NCBI GenBank assembly: GCA_946902985.2
Contig: OX336395.1
Span: 292,821,065 to 292,885,064 of the forward strand
Source of the DNA: Meconema thalassinum
Lineage: Eukaryota > Arthropoda > Insecta > Orthoptera > Tettigoniidae
Direction: 5' to 3'
DNA: 64,000 nucleotides
The position numbers were made by a program, and so were the translations under genes. The first letter of the stretch is position 1; the number at the start of each line of letters is the position of its first letter. Shown here piece after piece: positions 36,722 to 45,527 of this stretch. The notes beneath the pieces were generated by a model that saw only the letters and a list, made by a program, of their open reading frames with translations, made no database searches and was not told the origin of the DNA.

Positions 36722-36874
36722 ATAGGCTTATGAGATCACCTTTTGTCCGTGTCTCTGTCTGTGTGTGCGCGCGCGCGCGCGCGTGTGTGTGTGTGAGGAT
36801 TTTTGTGTGTCCCCCCTAATAACTTCTAAAAAGCTGGAGCAATTTTAATGAAACTCGGTAAGTTCATAGCACTA
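36722..36874 (-). repeat. Long inverted repeat, inner tip of right arm
   Basis: Reverse complement of about 27690-27826, including the alternating (GC)n/(GT)n run at about 36761-36796 that replaces the (CA)n run of the left arm. It breaks off at 36874, where a Penelope-like fragment was inserted. Confidence 0.75.
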
Positions 36875-37023
36875 TATAAATAGTTCATGTTTTTGGGCTA
36901 ATGCCGTGTGTATTTAAATTAAAACCATACGTTTCGGAGAAACCTTGCCTCCTTTTTCAATGGAATCAAACAATGTGGCCAAAGAAAGTATATCAATGAG
37001 ATTACAATAAATTACAAAAAAAT

Positions 37024-37029
37024 ATAGAT
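37024..37029. repeat. Polinton target-site duplication, left
   Basis: ATAGAT, identical to 54515-54520. Confidence 0.9.
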
Positions 37030-38781
37030 AGTAGGGGGATGGTGGGTGTTCCAAATAGTGTCATGGCCGCCGCGTTAGTCCAAGCCAATATCTCGCGAAC
37101 CCATGGTCGGATGTTGACATATGAGGTGTCGTTGAACTCGAGCTGACGTCCTCTTTCCTATTGACCATGTATTATATTTTTCAAAAATTCTTTGTTTTTT
37201 TTGTTTTCGAAAATAGGCGATAGTTTGAAAACCAAACAGGATAGAACGTTGTGCCATGGCTCAAACGAATGGTCTTTATGACCTTTATTTTCTATAATAA
37301 AACTTTTTTATTTTTTATGTTTTTTTGAAAAAACTCGAATTTTGAAAATTCTATATTTTGGAAACTAGGAACTCTACAAAAAAATTGTTTGCTGTAAATC
37401 AATGGTCCCTACCCCCTCTACCCCCAAAATAAATTTCAAGTCTCTAGGATGAAAACCTGTTAGTAGGTAGTAGTGGGATGGGGACAGAGCTGCTCCACTT
37501 AGCAAGTGGTGAGCCCCTGCGACCTTGGAATGGAAGGAGCCATGCTAGGAGGGCGTGCTTGGATTCGTTTTTTTCGTCTCGTCGTGCTCTTTACGGGAAT
37601 GTCGGTGTCGAAAATGTGAAAATCTGGCAACACAGTCTTTTTGGGGTAAAAACGTGATTTTAGACTTTTTGCTATATCTCACGAACCAATAACGCTAGAG
37701 GCGTGTTCGACAGGTCCAAGGACTAGGGGTAACGTCCTCTCTGCTATGGACTACTCGTTATAATTTTTAATAAAATTGGAAACTCGGTTTTGGGGTAAAC
37801 ACGTGTTTTTTTGTGATTTTGTCGAAATCTCACGAAGCAATAACGCTAGAGGCATGTACGATGGGTCCAAGGATTCGGACAGACGTCGTCTTTGCTATGA
37901 ACTACTCGTTGTAATTTTAAAAAAATTGGGAAACGCGATTTTGGGGGTAAACATGTGTTTTTTGTGATTTTTGCCGATATTTCACGAACCAATAACGCTA
38001 GAGACATGTACGAGGTGTCCTAGGACTCGGGCTAACACCCCCTTTCAAATGTGGTAGATATTTTTTTTCAAAAAATAATTCACATGGGTCTAACGCCATA
38101 CATGTTGAAAAAACGTTTTCTTTTTCTTTGCCTGTTTATAATGTCCATGAAGCGTGGCGGTTGAGAGAGAGACGATACGGCTGGGTGTGTGTGTGTTTCA
38201 ACGAACCTGTCTCTGACCACGGTGGCTGTGTTCAATAGATCAATCGCTATTTCGACGGGTCGGTGTATGACAGAGCGAGGGTACGTTTTTTCACACCTTT
38301 TACCTTTAACGTGTAAACGGTGATGAGAACTTGGTTCTATGTTGGTCGAAGCGAGTACAGAAAACAAACTTACAGGAGGTGAAGGTCATTTGAGCTTATT
38401 GAAAGGCTCTGGTCTGACTTGACAACAGGTGCAATGGAAAAAATGACCAAGACGCTTGAAGGTGAAATAATCTGACCATCGTGGTGGCAGGGGAGTGTGA
38501 AAGGCATGCACACACATTTGTGAAACCACATGTAGGCTAAACCAGTGACATCCTGTTTTGCTTCGTACGTGACAAAATGCAAGTTCATGTGAAATTTGAT
38601 CTACCGCAGGTGTTCGCTTGGGACGTTATCTGTCCACATGCGCGATAACTGTTAACAAGTTACATCCTGTCTTGCTTCGTACGTGACAGAATGCAAGTTG
38701 ACGTGAAATTTGATCTGTCACAGGTGTTCGCCTGGGACGTTAGCTGTCCACGTGCCTGATAACAGAATGGTCAAAGCGTGG
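37030..38781 (+). repeat. Polinton left terminal inverted repeat
   Basis: 1,752 bases pairing with 52757-54514, with few substitutions and small indels (for example a TG-repeat length change near 38186). It contains three diverged ~150-base direct repeats between about 37660 and 38060 ('aataacgctagag' words) and a ~115-base direct pair (38549-38663, 38664-38778). ORFs within it are not convincing genes. Confidence 0.92.
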
Positions 38782-39027
38782 GAATCGCTGAATCAGTAAA
38801 AAGTATGATGCAACTTGTCGGAATGATGTCACAACCAATATATAGGCAAGAGCTGCAAACAGCAGTGGTGGGAGGTGAAGGGGGGAGAGGGGAGGGGTAA
38901 TGTATGAGAGAACACAGGAGGAAAGGGAAAGACAAACATGTATGAACATGCATGAAGCGCGGAGCGCTGTACACATAGAGCTATAGGTGGTGTACAACAT
39001 GTGTGAATAAATAAAAAGTACACAGGT
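38782..39027. other. Spacer between left terminus and integrase
   Basis: About 245 bases, purine-rich near 38870-38935. This is the 3' flank of the integrase gene. No gene seen. Confidence 0.6.
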
Positions 39028-40044
39028 TCACACAACATGTAATTTATTGATCCAAGAATTAAACGTAGAGTTAAACCCTAACCATTTGACGTAGAGTTTA
39101 TTTCCTTTTTGTTTCAACACTTTTTCCACAAGATAATGCTGAGGAAATGCTGTTTTCTGAAGTTCATGTAGATAAAATCTACCTTTTATGGGTTGATGGT
39201 TGAGGTTCTCGAGTAAATAGGTGACTGGAGTGTCCAAGTTGACTTGACGAATTCGAAATAGTTCAGTCCCCCACTGAGGCGTGTAGCCCTTATTGAAGGC
39301 AGACTTAAATTTGCTCACACGAACAAAATCCCCAATGTTCAGTCGGTGACGTTTAGGATCGGCTGTTTTTATGGGGTTGAACAGTTTATCCAATCGCTGA
39401 ATATTTTTAGTCACGAGGCGTGGCTTGGTCCCAATCGTTCTATGTTTGGTGTCATTGTAACGTGACACTAGTTCAGGTAACATGTCCAACCAGCGATAAC
39501 TGCCCTGAGCGGTAAACGCTTTCCACATATGGGTTTTCAAAGTTCGGTTGAACCGTTCGACCACACTGGCTTTGAGATTGCTGTACGTGGTGTAATGGTG
39601 AATATCCTTAGATTTGAGAAAACTGGAGAAATCCTTGTTGAAAAAATCTTTCCCCTGGTCAGTTTGTAGCAGCTGAGGTTGACGTTGGGAGTGTTGAATA
39701 ATATGTTGAAAGGCCTTGCTAACTAGTGGACCAGACTTGCGACGCACAGGTTCAACAAAGGCCATTTTGGAATAGACATCAATGACGGTCAACATATAGC
39801 GTACACCGTCGTTAACGCTAGCATAGGGTATCATTTCAACTAAGTCAGCCTGCCAAAGTTCATCCACACCTCGTGAAATCACCTTGAGTCGCGGATAGTG
39901 ACGCCTAGCTGGGCGATGCAACTCGTGAGCAATACCCATTTTAATGGGTGAGGGCTTAAACAATAATTTTGGCATTTCGAAGTTCTTGTACAATTTCTTG
40001 AATTTCCCAATCGTGACCGGTGTGGCCAGCTTGACGTGAGGCAT
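39028..40044 (-). CDS. Polinton integrase (retroviral-type DDE, chromodomain-like C-terminus)
   Basis: It joins the element's DNA ends to the host chromosome in the nucleus. Counting from the ATG at 40044 (338 residues), the catalytic acids are D67 in WQADLVEM, D129 in LLQTDQGKDFF and E164 in VVERFNRTLK, a D...D-35-E core. An SH3-like GDFVRVSKFK segment follows near residue 238. A chromodomain-like end is near 303-334 (HYLVEKVL...VKWLGF). The reading frame stays open upstream of 40044 but overlaps the neighbouring gene and looks non-conserved. ATGs at 40098 and 39975 are alternative starts. No N-terminal HHCC zinc finger is visible. It overlaps the end of the upstream acidic-protein gene by 89 bases, suggesting a shared leftward transcript. 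Confidence 0.92.
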   Translation of the reverse strand: MPHVKLATPVTIGKFKKLYKNFEMPKLLFKPSPIKMGIAHELHRPARRHYPRLKVISRGVDELWQADLVEMIPYASVNDGVRYMLTVIDVYSKMAFVEPVRRKSGPLVSKAFQHIIQHSQRQPQLLQTDQGKDFFNKDFSSFLKSKDIHHYTTYSNLKASVVERFNRTLKTHMWKAFTAQGSYRWLDMLPELVSRYNDTKHRTIGTKPRLVTKNIQRLDKLFNPIKTADPKRHRLNIGDFVRVSKFKSAFNKGYTPQWGTELFRIRQVNLDTPVTYLLENLNHQPIKGRFYLHELQKTAFPQHYLVEKVLKQKGNKLYVKWLGFNSTFNSWINKLHVV

Positions 40045-40966
40045 GCAACAACTGTAGCCGCTGGACGAGCTTATTTGGATTGTGCCAGTAGGTAACATCC
40101 ACAAGGGATTTTAATGGTTTAAATGTCACTCCCGAAGCGGACGCTTTACGACGAGTACTTTGACTAGTGGGAAACATTTTTGCAATGATGGTTTTATATT
40201 TTTGAGATATATTGGCATTCACTTGTTGCGTGGGATCATACTGTCTTTTGTGAGCATGGGTATCCAATAAAATGGATTTATATTTGTCAAGATCCTCTGA
40301 CGTATAATCATGGGAAGAGGGGGTCCGAGAAAAGAGCAGCTTTAACAGTCCTGGCGTTAATTTATAGTTGATGTTTTTAATCACAGCTTTAGTACGAGCA
40401 AATTTAATGGATGAATCGCCAATTTTAAAACTATCATTCTCATAGCGAACACCATACGTGGTATCTGTGTTTCCAATAAATAGATCGGTGAAATAGGGTT
40501 CCAATGTTGATCCATAATATTTTATTAAAATGGTTTTCAGTTGAGCTTTATGTTGTGGGGTGGCCAAGAGTTGTGAAAACGGAGACGCCCTGGAAGGGCA
40601 AGGTGTTTCGACCATGGCCAAGGATTTATTTTTTCTCAAAAACTCTGCAAGGGGTGCAGTCTTTTTTTGAGGCGTAAACACTTGTTCCTCTTCATCCTCA
40701 ACTTCACTAACACTAGTCAAATCTTCCTGTTCCTCTTCCTCTTCCTCAGGGTCCTCGTGCAGCGTCTGCGTGGCTTGTGAAACGGTGGGTAGCGTTTCAG
40801 ATGGCTTGAAAGAGGGTTTCAACATGGCTTTTAGTGGAGGTGCTAAATGTTGCTGAATAAACAAAGCATGATTGGCACGTGATTGTTTCAATTGACGAAA
40901 CTTTTGGCGAATAGTATTTTTTGCTTTAATAATATGCTTTTTCAATTGACTCTCTGCTAACGCCAT
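39956..40966 (-). CDS. Conserved Polinton acidic protein (DUF8207-like)
   Basis: 336 residues, ATG at 40966. The N-terminus is basic and helical, likely coiled-coil (residues about 1-35). Residues 72-95 are a Glu-rich run. The C-terminal half holds the conserved block I associate with DUF8207-type proteins of insect Polintons: TYGVRYENDSFKIGD, then TPGLLKLLF and YTSEDLDKYKSILL, ending with GVTFKPLK... and an Ile/Leu-rich helix. In related adintoviruses a coiled-coil protein occupies a similar place, but I cannot say it is the same. Function unknown; a virion or DNA-packaging role is a guess from context. It lies between ATPase and integrase on the same strand and overlaps the integrase ORF. 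Confidence 0.8.
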   Translation of the reverse strand: MALAESQLKKHIIKAKNTIRQKFRQLKQSRANHALFIQQHLAPPLKAMLKPSFKPSETLPTVSQATQTLHEDPEEEEEEQEDLTSVSEVEDEEEQVFTPQKKTAPLAEFLRKNKSLAMVETPCPSRASPFSQLLATPQHKAQLKTILIKYYGSTLEPYFTDLFIGNTDTTYGVRYENDSFKIGDSSIKFARTKAVIKNINYKLTPGLLKLLFSRTPSSHDYTSEDLDKYKSILLDTHAHKRQYDPTQQVNANISQKYKTIIAKMFPTSQSTRRKASASGVTFKPLKSLVDVTYWHNPNKLVQRLQLLHASRQAGHTGHDWEIQEIVQELRNAKIIV

Positions 40967-41007
40967 GGTGGCTTGACAAATGACTTGATGGAGAATGAGA
41001 CAGAGCC

Positions 41008-41706
41008 TTAAATAGCAATAAAATGATCAAACCCTAAGCGATACCGTCCTTGGTTGAGTTCACTTTGTTTGTCAATCACTAAACAGGCATGACGTTGAGT
41101 GTTCCAGCACTTGGCACACAATTCTGTAAACATTTGAAAGGTCATATCCGGATTCACATGTTCATTATAAATGTGACGACTGTTCCTCTCGTCCTGGCGA
41201 AATAAAACAATGACATTGGCATTGTCACGAATCAACTGTTTGGACATTTTAGAATACGTTTGCCCAAGATAGAAGCAATCGATATGTTTGTGACGACCCA
41301 TGCTGAAATAGCTTTGAATGATGCCTTGACGTTCAGTGGATAAATCATCGAAAATCATGAGTGAATCAGGCTTTACCTCATCCGGTGAAATCACATTTTC
41401 TTGCATGGAAAATGTAAAATAACCCATATTCTCTTTTTGTAATCCAGACATGACTTGATCCAGAAACACGTAGAGGGGTTGGTAGAGAGATTTTGCAAAA
41501 ATATAAATATTTTGAAAACGCAGACCATTGGGCGCTGTAATGAGCGTTAGCAAAAGATTAGTCTTTCCACAGCCGGAAGGCCCCACAATGATGCAGCGAA
41601 TGGAAGATGGAAAGAGTGAACCATGGCGTTGTTCACGTGATGTGGGACAGAGATGGGAAACCATGTCCCCCACGGGGAATGACTCTTGCTGCTTAATAAT
41701 CTTCAT
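41008..41706 (-). CDS. FtsK/HerA-type genome packaging ATPase (A32-like)
   Basis: 232 residues, ATG at 41706. Walker A GPSGCGKT is at residues 42-49, and Walker B SLMIFDDL at 115-122 ends in two acidic residues. A downstream FYLGQTYSKM segment fits the sensor strand of this family. Homologues in adenovirus-like and poxvirus-like lineages pump the genome into the preformed capsid. The length is normal for Polinton ATPases. Its start faces the fibre-like gene across a 92-base divergent intergenic region, so the two sides may share a promoter. It is 41 bases upstream of the acidic-protein gene on the same strand. Confidence 0.93.
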   Translation of the reverse strand: MKIIKQQESFPVGDMVSHLCPTSREQRHGSLFPSSIRCIIVGPSGCGKTNLLLTLITAPNGLRFQNIYIFAKSLYQPLYVFLDQVMSGLQKENMGYFTFSMQENVISPDEVKPDSLMIFDDLSTERQGIIQSYFSMGRHKHIDCFYLGQTYSKMSKQLIRDNANVIVLFRQDERNSRHIYNEHVNPDMTFQMFTELCAKCWNTQRHACLVIDKQSELNQGRYRLGFDHFIAI

Positions 41707-41798
41707 TTCAACTAAGGCTTAGACAGGCTAGCAGGCTGTGTATATACAGGACACTGAACCTTGTCATAGAAACAGTAGACTGGTACTACAGGTTGACG
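41707..41798. promoter_or_regulatory. Divergent promoter region
   Basis: Separates the leftward ATPase/integrase genes from the rightward virion block. TATATACA at 41741-41748 is a TATA-like word on the plus strand, about 51 bases before the fibre ATG. No direct evidence of initiation sites. Confidence 0.5.
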
Positions 41799-42518
41799 AT
41801 GGATGTCTTTGGACGTGCGTTGATGGCCAAAGCTAGGCCTGTCCCCATACATGATCCTAAACAGGAAACAGATCCTGCTAATAAACACTATGTGGATAGG
41901 TCAGTAGTGCCACGCACAAAACAGGGAGATTATGACTTTAAGGGAAAGCGGTTAACCCATGTAAAACATCCTCAAGTGTCTACAGACGTTACTACGAAAA
42001 AGTATGTGGATAACAAAGTGTATGAGTTTTATGACAAAGTGCCCCAGCTTACGGTGAATGGCTATAGCGCTAATCACCATCGGATTATTCACGTGGAAGA
42101 CCCGCAAGACGAAGACGATGTCTGTACCAAGCGTTACGTGACCCATGAAATGAAAAGGCTTTATAAATTTATCCCATATGTATTTTTAGTGTATCTGACA
42201 AATGAAAAACCTGTGAATGACAGAAACCATTTACCGCTAGTCCATGATCAGCACTTGACCTATGTGCTTGCTTCGGGTTTAAGCCACTATCGATTACACT
42301 ATAATGGAACCATTCACATCAAATATGCCATACCTGATGAGAACCATTTACAAATAAAGATAAATGGTCATAGGATGTTGCTTCATAACCATGAAATGGT
42401 CAATGCAGGTGACGAATTATCCCTTCATCTCATGTTGACATGGGATGAAAAGCAAGCGGGAAAAACCATAAACGATTTCCCACTTTATGTGGAATTGGAA
42501 TATACAGCCATGAAATAA
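41799..42518 (+). CDS. Fibre-like protein with phage tail-fibre-type repeats
   Basis: 239 residues from the ATG at 41799 (a TTG six bases upstream also keeps the frame open). The N-terminal half holds three spaced repeats ending in NKHYVD, TKKYVD and TKRYVT (near residues 26-31, 63-68 and 107-112). Each is preceded by a D-P or H-P turn and a short polar loop. The spacing and wording match the repeats of phage tail-fibre shafts, where they trimerise as a beta-rich shaft. The C-terminal ~120 residues have alternating hydrophobic strands and could be a receptor-facing head. Position first in the virion block supports a spike role. This is pattern recognition; no receptor or fold is proven. Confidence 0.7.
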   Translation: MDVFGRALMAKARPVPIHDPKQETDPANKHYVDRSVVPRTKQGDYDFKGKRLTHVKHPQVSTDVTTKKYVDNKVYEFYDKVPQLTVNGYSANHHRIIHVEDPQDEDDVCTKRYVTHEMKRLYKFIPYVFLVYLTNEKPVNDRNHLPLVHDQHLTYVLASGLSHYRLHYNGTIHIKYAIPDENHLQIKINGHRMLLHNHEMVNAGDELSLHLMLTWDEKQAGKTINDFPLYVELEYTAMK

Positions 42519-42577
42519 CCATCTGACGTTAGTTGTGATTTAAACTTTCTTGTGAAAGGTTGTTGGTCATTATCATC

Positions 42578-42694
42578 ATGGTGAAACAAAGGTATGCAGT
42601 GAGAAAGACTAAAAAAAGGACTTTGTCCTTGGCAAAGCCTGGGCTTAAAACATTCGTGGACAAGCCCTTGCGAAAGAAAAAAAGAAAAAAATAA
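42578..42694 (+). CDS. 38-residue Lys/Arg-rich peptide, core-protein-like
   Basis: ATG at 42578 in good context (tcATCATGG), stop TAA at 42692-42694. About 45% of residues are Lys or Arg, ending in a KKKRKK run. That is the composition of viral DNA-condensing core peptides such as adenovirus pX/mu. The next ORF lies in another frame and lacks a good ATG, so this peptide could be a stand-alone protein or the N-terminus of a core protein whose frame is broken at the A7-G-A7 run (42677-42691). Confidence 0.55.
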   Translation: MVKQRYAVRKTKKRTLSLAKPGLKTFVDKPLRKKKRKK

Positions 42695-42698
42695 TGTA

Positions 42699-43049
42699 TT
42701 GACCATAAGGAAAGCCCTTCGAGCAGCACAGAGACATGTTATTCCAAAACGTCGGCGACAGGTTTCAAACCAAGGGCGAGTGATTCCCGTCCCCAAACGA
42801 GCGGGATTTTTACCTGCATTATTTGCCGGTTTGGCTGCTCTGGGTTCACTCTTGGGCGGTGCCAGTGCAGTGGCGAAAACCATTAAAGCCGCGCAGCAGG
42901 GCAAGCAACAACTCAAAGAAAGTCAGCGACACAATGAAACGATGGAAGCGATTGCCATGGGGGCTAGAAATGCCAATTTAAAGCCAGCCTTTTATCAACA
43001 AGGATTTGGGATTTCACCATTTCGAAATATTAAAAAAAAAAAAAAATAA
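42699..43049 (+). CDS. Core/membrane-active protein (adenovirus pX/VI-like position)
   Basis: 116 codons from a TTG at 42699; no ATG near the front of the frame. Residues 1-35 are basic. A hydrophobic Ala/Gly/Leu stretch follows (FLPALFAGLAALGSLLGG, about residues 38-55), then a helical AKTIKAAQQGKQQLKESQRHNETMEAI segment, and a Lys run at the end. This layout is shared by the small protein next to the protease in many insect Polintons. It may bind DNA or membranes during entry. The start is uncertain: a non-AUG start, a splice, or a frameshift from the 38-residue peptide are all possible. It ends in an A15 tract. Confidence 0.6.
   Translation: MTIRKALRAAQRHVIPKRRRQVSNQGRVIPVPKRAGFLPALFAGLAALGSLLGGASAVAKTIKAAQQGKQQLKESQRHNETMEAIAMGARNANLKPAFYQQGFGISPFRNIKKKKK
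43032..43046. repeat. A15 homopolymer at the core/protease junction
   Basis: Fifteen A in a row immediately before the TAA of the core ORF. A one-base backward slip here would enter the protease frame. Confidence 0.85.
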
Positions 43050-43087
43050 CCTCAGCCATAGCGAGACATGCCCTGACGCATCAACAA

Positions 43088-43450
43088 GTGGAAAGCTATG
43101 CTAAACAACTAAAGCTTTCTCATTTTCGAGGTGTGTTTATGCGAAACCAATTACCCCCACGACCCTGGAAAAAGGAATGTGCTGTTGTCAATTTGGATGA
43201 TCACCGGGGACCAGGGACTCATTATGTAGCTTATGTCAAAGAGGGATCCATGGTATGGTACTTTGACAGTTTTGGGAATTTGCCCCCGCCCATGGAACTA
43301 GTGACCTATTTTGGAAACAGGATCAAGATATATTATAATGTGAAACGTGAGCAAACGTTTAACAGCCAACAGTGTGGACGTTTGTGTTTAATTTTTTTAT
43401 ATAAGACGCTGCATAAGCAAAAACGCCACCAGTATGTCGGCAGAAAGTAA
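43088..43450 (+). CDS. Adenain-like cysteine protease (virion maturation)
   Basis: Catalytic residues in family order, numbered from the GTG at 43088: H45 in GTHYVAY, D60 in YFDSFG, Q89 and C96 in FNSQQCGRLC (Q and C seven apart, as in adenain). The conserved HFRGVFMRN opening is at 12-20. It would cut capsid and core precursors during maturation. The frame is open from 43034 but contains no ATG before the conserved region; the first is inside it at residue 18. Initiation must therefore be non-AUG, spliced, or by slippage at the A15 tract. At 120 residues it is short but covers the core fold. The stop lies 17 bases inside the penton ORF. Confidence 0.85.
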   Translation: MESYAKQLKLSHFRGVFMRNQLPPRPWKKECAVVNLDDHRGPGTHYVAYVKEGSMVWYFDSFGNLPPPMELVTYFGNRIKIYYNVKREQTFNSQQCGRLCLIFLYKTLHKQKRHQYVGRK

Positions 43451-44156
43451 AACGTTTACACTGCATGGACGTGGACCTGAAGTCAGCCTAGACTTTTACC
43501 CGCCTATCGAATTGAGTGAAAAACCCTATGGTTTAGGACGTGTTTCTCTTGAAACGTACAATCGAATATACAACATACGTGAAAATGTGAACAACAAGTT
43601 TTACTATGATGATTTTGTGCTCACCCTGAACTCTGGTGGATACACGATCGATGATATTTATGAACACATTTATGTGGTGTTGATCAATCAGTATGGTTTA
43701 AAGTCATTTCTCGATGGAACGCACAAGTTTGAACTTGTAGGCAATACTAACACTCATCGCTGCAGTATTTTCTCTACCTTCAACATTGACTTTAAAACAC
43801 ACCCCGATTCCATTGGCCCATTACTAGGATTTAAACCACGTGTGTTGGAGCCCAACAAAAAACATGAATCGGACCATGAAGTGAAATTCATTGAGGACCA
43901 TCATGTGTCGGTGACGTGTAATATTATTAGCCAAGTGTACACCAATCAAGAACCATCGCATTCGCTTTATGACTTTATTGTGACATCGCCCAATGGGTAT
44001 ATTATTCGTGAAAACCCTCCAGTGGTGCTTTTTCATGCTGTGGCTGTCGATAGTATTAGTAATATAACATTAAGACTGATCAATAGAGATCAACAACTCA
44101 TTGATCTAGATTCTACCACACCAGTGACTTACAAGTTGGTGCTAAAGCCACTATGA
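43434..44156 (+). CDS. Minor capsid (penton-like) protein
   Basis: 240 residues, ATG at 43434, overlapping the protease end by 17 bases. It has the Polinton minor capsid (PX-type) pattern: YGLGRVSLETYNRIYNI near the front, NKFYYDDF with LNSGGYTIDDI, then DSIGPLLGF, LEPNK, a CNII...PSHSLYDF segment and a terminal beta-rich ITLRLIN...LDL region. The family forms a single jelly roll that sits at capsid five-fold vertices. The length is normal. It is followed by an ATGA overlap with a small ORF, suggesting tight coupling on one transcript. Confidence 0.85.
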   Translation: MSAESKTFTLHGRGPEVSLDFYPPIELSEKPYGLGRVSLETYNRIYNIRENVNNKFYYDDFVLTLNSGGYTIDDIYEHIYVVLINQYGLKSFLDGTHKFELVGNTNTHRCSIFSTFNIDFKTHPDSIGPLLGFKPRVLEPNKKHESDHEVKFIEDHHVSVTCNIISQVYTNQEPSHSLYDFIVTSPNGYIIRENPPVVLFHAVAVDSISNITLRLINRDQQLIDLDSTTPVTYKLVLKPL

Positions 44157-44341
44157 AATTTGTGTATAAAGCAACAACACCGTCTAGGAATAGTGTTAGT
44201 TGTTTGCCACGTGAATACACGTTAACATCTCAAGGCAAGCAGATTTTACAGCATTTGGGTTACCACGTCAACCCTCATAATGAATTCTATCCTAGAAATA
44301 GCGAACCACATCGAGGAGCAACCAGGAGTGGTAAGAATTGA
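44153..44341 (+). CDS. Small overlapping ORF between capsid genes
   Basis: 62 codons. Its ATG overlaps the penton stop (ATGA at 44153-44156), and its end overlaps the major capsid ORF by 62 bases. It contains TLTSQGKQILQHLGYHV, resembling a short Leu-Gly motif I have seen upstream of major capsid genes in insect Polintons. No function known. The overlap pattern is the main reason to take it seriously. Confidence 0.45.
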   Translation: MKFVYKATTPSRNSVSCLPREYTLTSQGKQILQHLGYHVNPHNEFYPRNSEPHRGATRSGKN

Positions 44342-45494
44342 TCTCCATTCCTATCAAGCTCAAACACCTGGACTCAATAACAATGATGAAATTCAATTTG
44401 TTATCAACAACCAAGATATTTACACCCTACCGCATGAAAGTGTTATTCAGATTGAAGGTCGGCTCACCAAAGCCGATGGCTCTACACCCACCACATCCAA
44501 GTTGGCCAACCATGGTTTGGCCTTTCTGTTTTCTGAAGTGCGGTATGTCATTAACGATATCGTGGTGGATAGCACTCGAAATGTGGGCATTTCCAGTGTC
44601 ATGAAACTATACCCCTCTTATAGTGAGGAAGAAGGTAAAACACTTTGCATGGCAGGTTGGTGTCCTGACTCGACCAATGACTGGATGGTACACACCGATG
44701 GGACCTTTACTGGATATTTACCTCTTAAACTGGTTCTAGGCTTTGCCGAAGATCACCAACGCATTGTGGTTAACGCAAGGCAAGTGCTTTACCTAGTGAG
44801 AGACAGGAGTGATAATAATGCACTCAAGGGAGCCGACAATGCCCCCATCGATTCAAAAATTCAACTACAACGCTTGCTATGGAAAGTCCCCCATGTGACC
44901 CTCGAAGATAGCAAAAAACTGGACATACTCAAAATGGTAAAGAGAGATATGCCTCTACCCACGGAATTTAGAAGCTGGGCACTCCATGAGTATCCGCTAT
45001 TGCCCACTACCAACACACACAGTTGGTCTGTAAAAACAGCTCGCTATACAGAGAGACCTCTCTACCTGATTGTGGGTTTTCAAACGAATCGCAAGTATCA
45101 ACAAACCAAAGATGCCACGCAATTTGATCACCTGCAATTGAGAAATGCACGTCTTTTCCTCAACGGAGCTGTGTTTCCCTATGAAGGACTGGATTTGGAT
45201 TTTTCAAAAAATAAGTTTGGCCCCCTGTACGACTTGTTTTCTAAATTTCGATGGTCGTATTATCAAAGAGAGAACGGCCCCATGCTACTACCCCAAGCGT
45301 TTAAGGCAAGAGCACCACTGATTGTCTTTGACTGTTCTTACCTGGAAGAGTCTGTCAAGCCATCCAATATCGACATTCGACTAGATTTTGAAACGCATGA
45401 CAATGTACCAGCCAATACGACGGCCTACTGTTTGATTATTCATCACAAACAAGTCAACTATTATCCACTATCCAACCAAGTGACGAGTGTATAA
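44280..45494 (+). CDS. Major capsid protein, double jelly roll (hexon-like)
   Basis: 404 residues, ATG at 44280. It matches the DJR-like family of insect Polintons: NSILEIAN start, NNNDEIQFVINNQDIYTLPHE, a SEVRYVINDIVVD strand, a long central loop, QFDHLQLRNARLFLNG, FPYEGLDLDF and the AYCLIIHHKQVNYYPLSN ending. Two jelly rolls in tandem make trimeric capsomers in this virus lineage. The frame is intact and full length. It is placed after the penton gene, and the spacing to the BIR gene (33 bases) suggests a shared transcript. Confidence 0.92.
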   Translation: MNSILEIANHIEEQPGVVRIDLHSYQAQTPGLNNNDEIQFVINNQDIYTLPHESVIQIEGRLTKADGSTPTTSKLANHGLAFLFSEVRYVINDIVVDSTRNVGISSVMKLYPSYSEEEGKTLCMAGWCPDSTNDWMVHTDGTFTGYLPLKLVLGFAEDHQRIVVNARQVLYLVRDRSDNNALKGADNAPIDSKIQLQRLLWKVPHVTLEDSKKLDILKMVKRDMPLPTEFRSWALHEYPLLPTTNTHSWSVKTARYTERPLYLIVGFQTNRKYQQTKDATQFDHLQLRNARLFLNGAVFPYEGLDLDFSKNKFGPLYDLFSKFRWSYYQRENGPMLLPQAFKARAPLIVFDCSYLEESVKPSNIDIRLDFETHDNVPANTTAYCLIIHHKQVNYYPLSNQVTSV

Positions 45495-45527
45495 ATAACA
45501 GGTCATCCCACGTCAAGCCGCTCAGTC

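Noticed and set aside
38080..38588. ORFs repeated in both Polinton termini (also 52950-53464)
   Set aside because: Identical only because the termini are inverted copies; no domain, and they run over microsatellites.
42485..42916. 143-codon minus-strand ORF
   Set aside because: Antisense shadow of the fibre end and core genes, with no recognisable domain.
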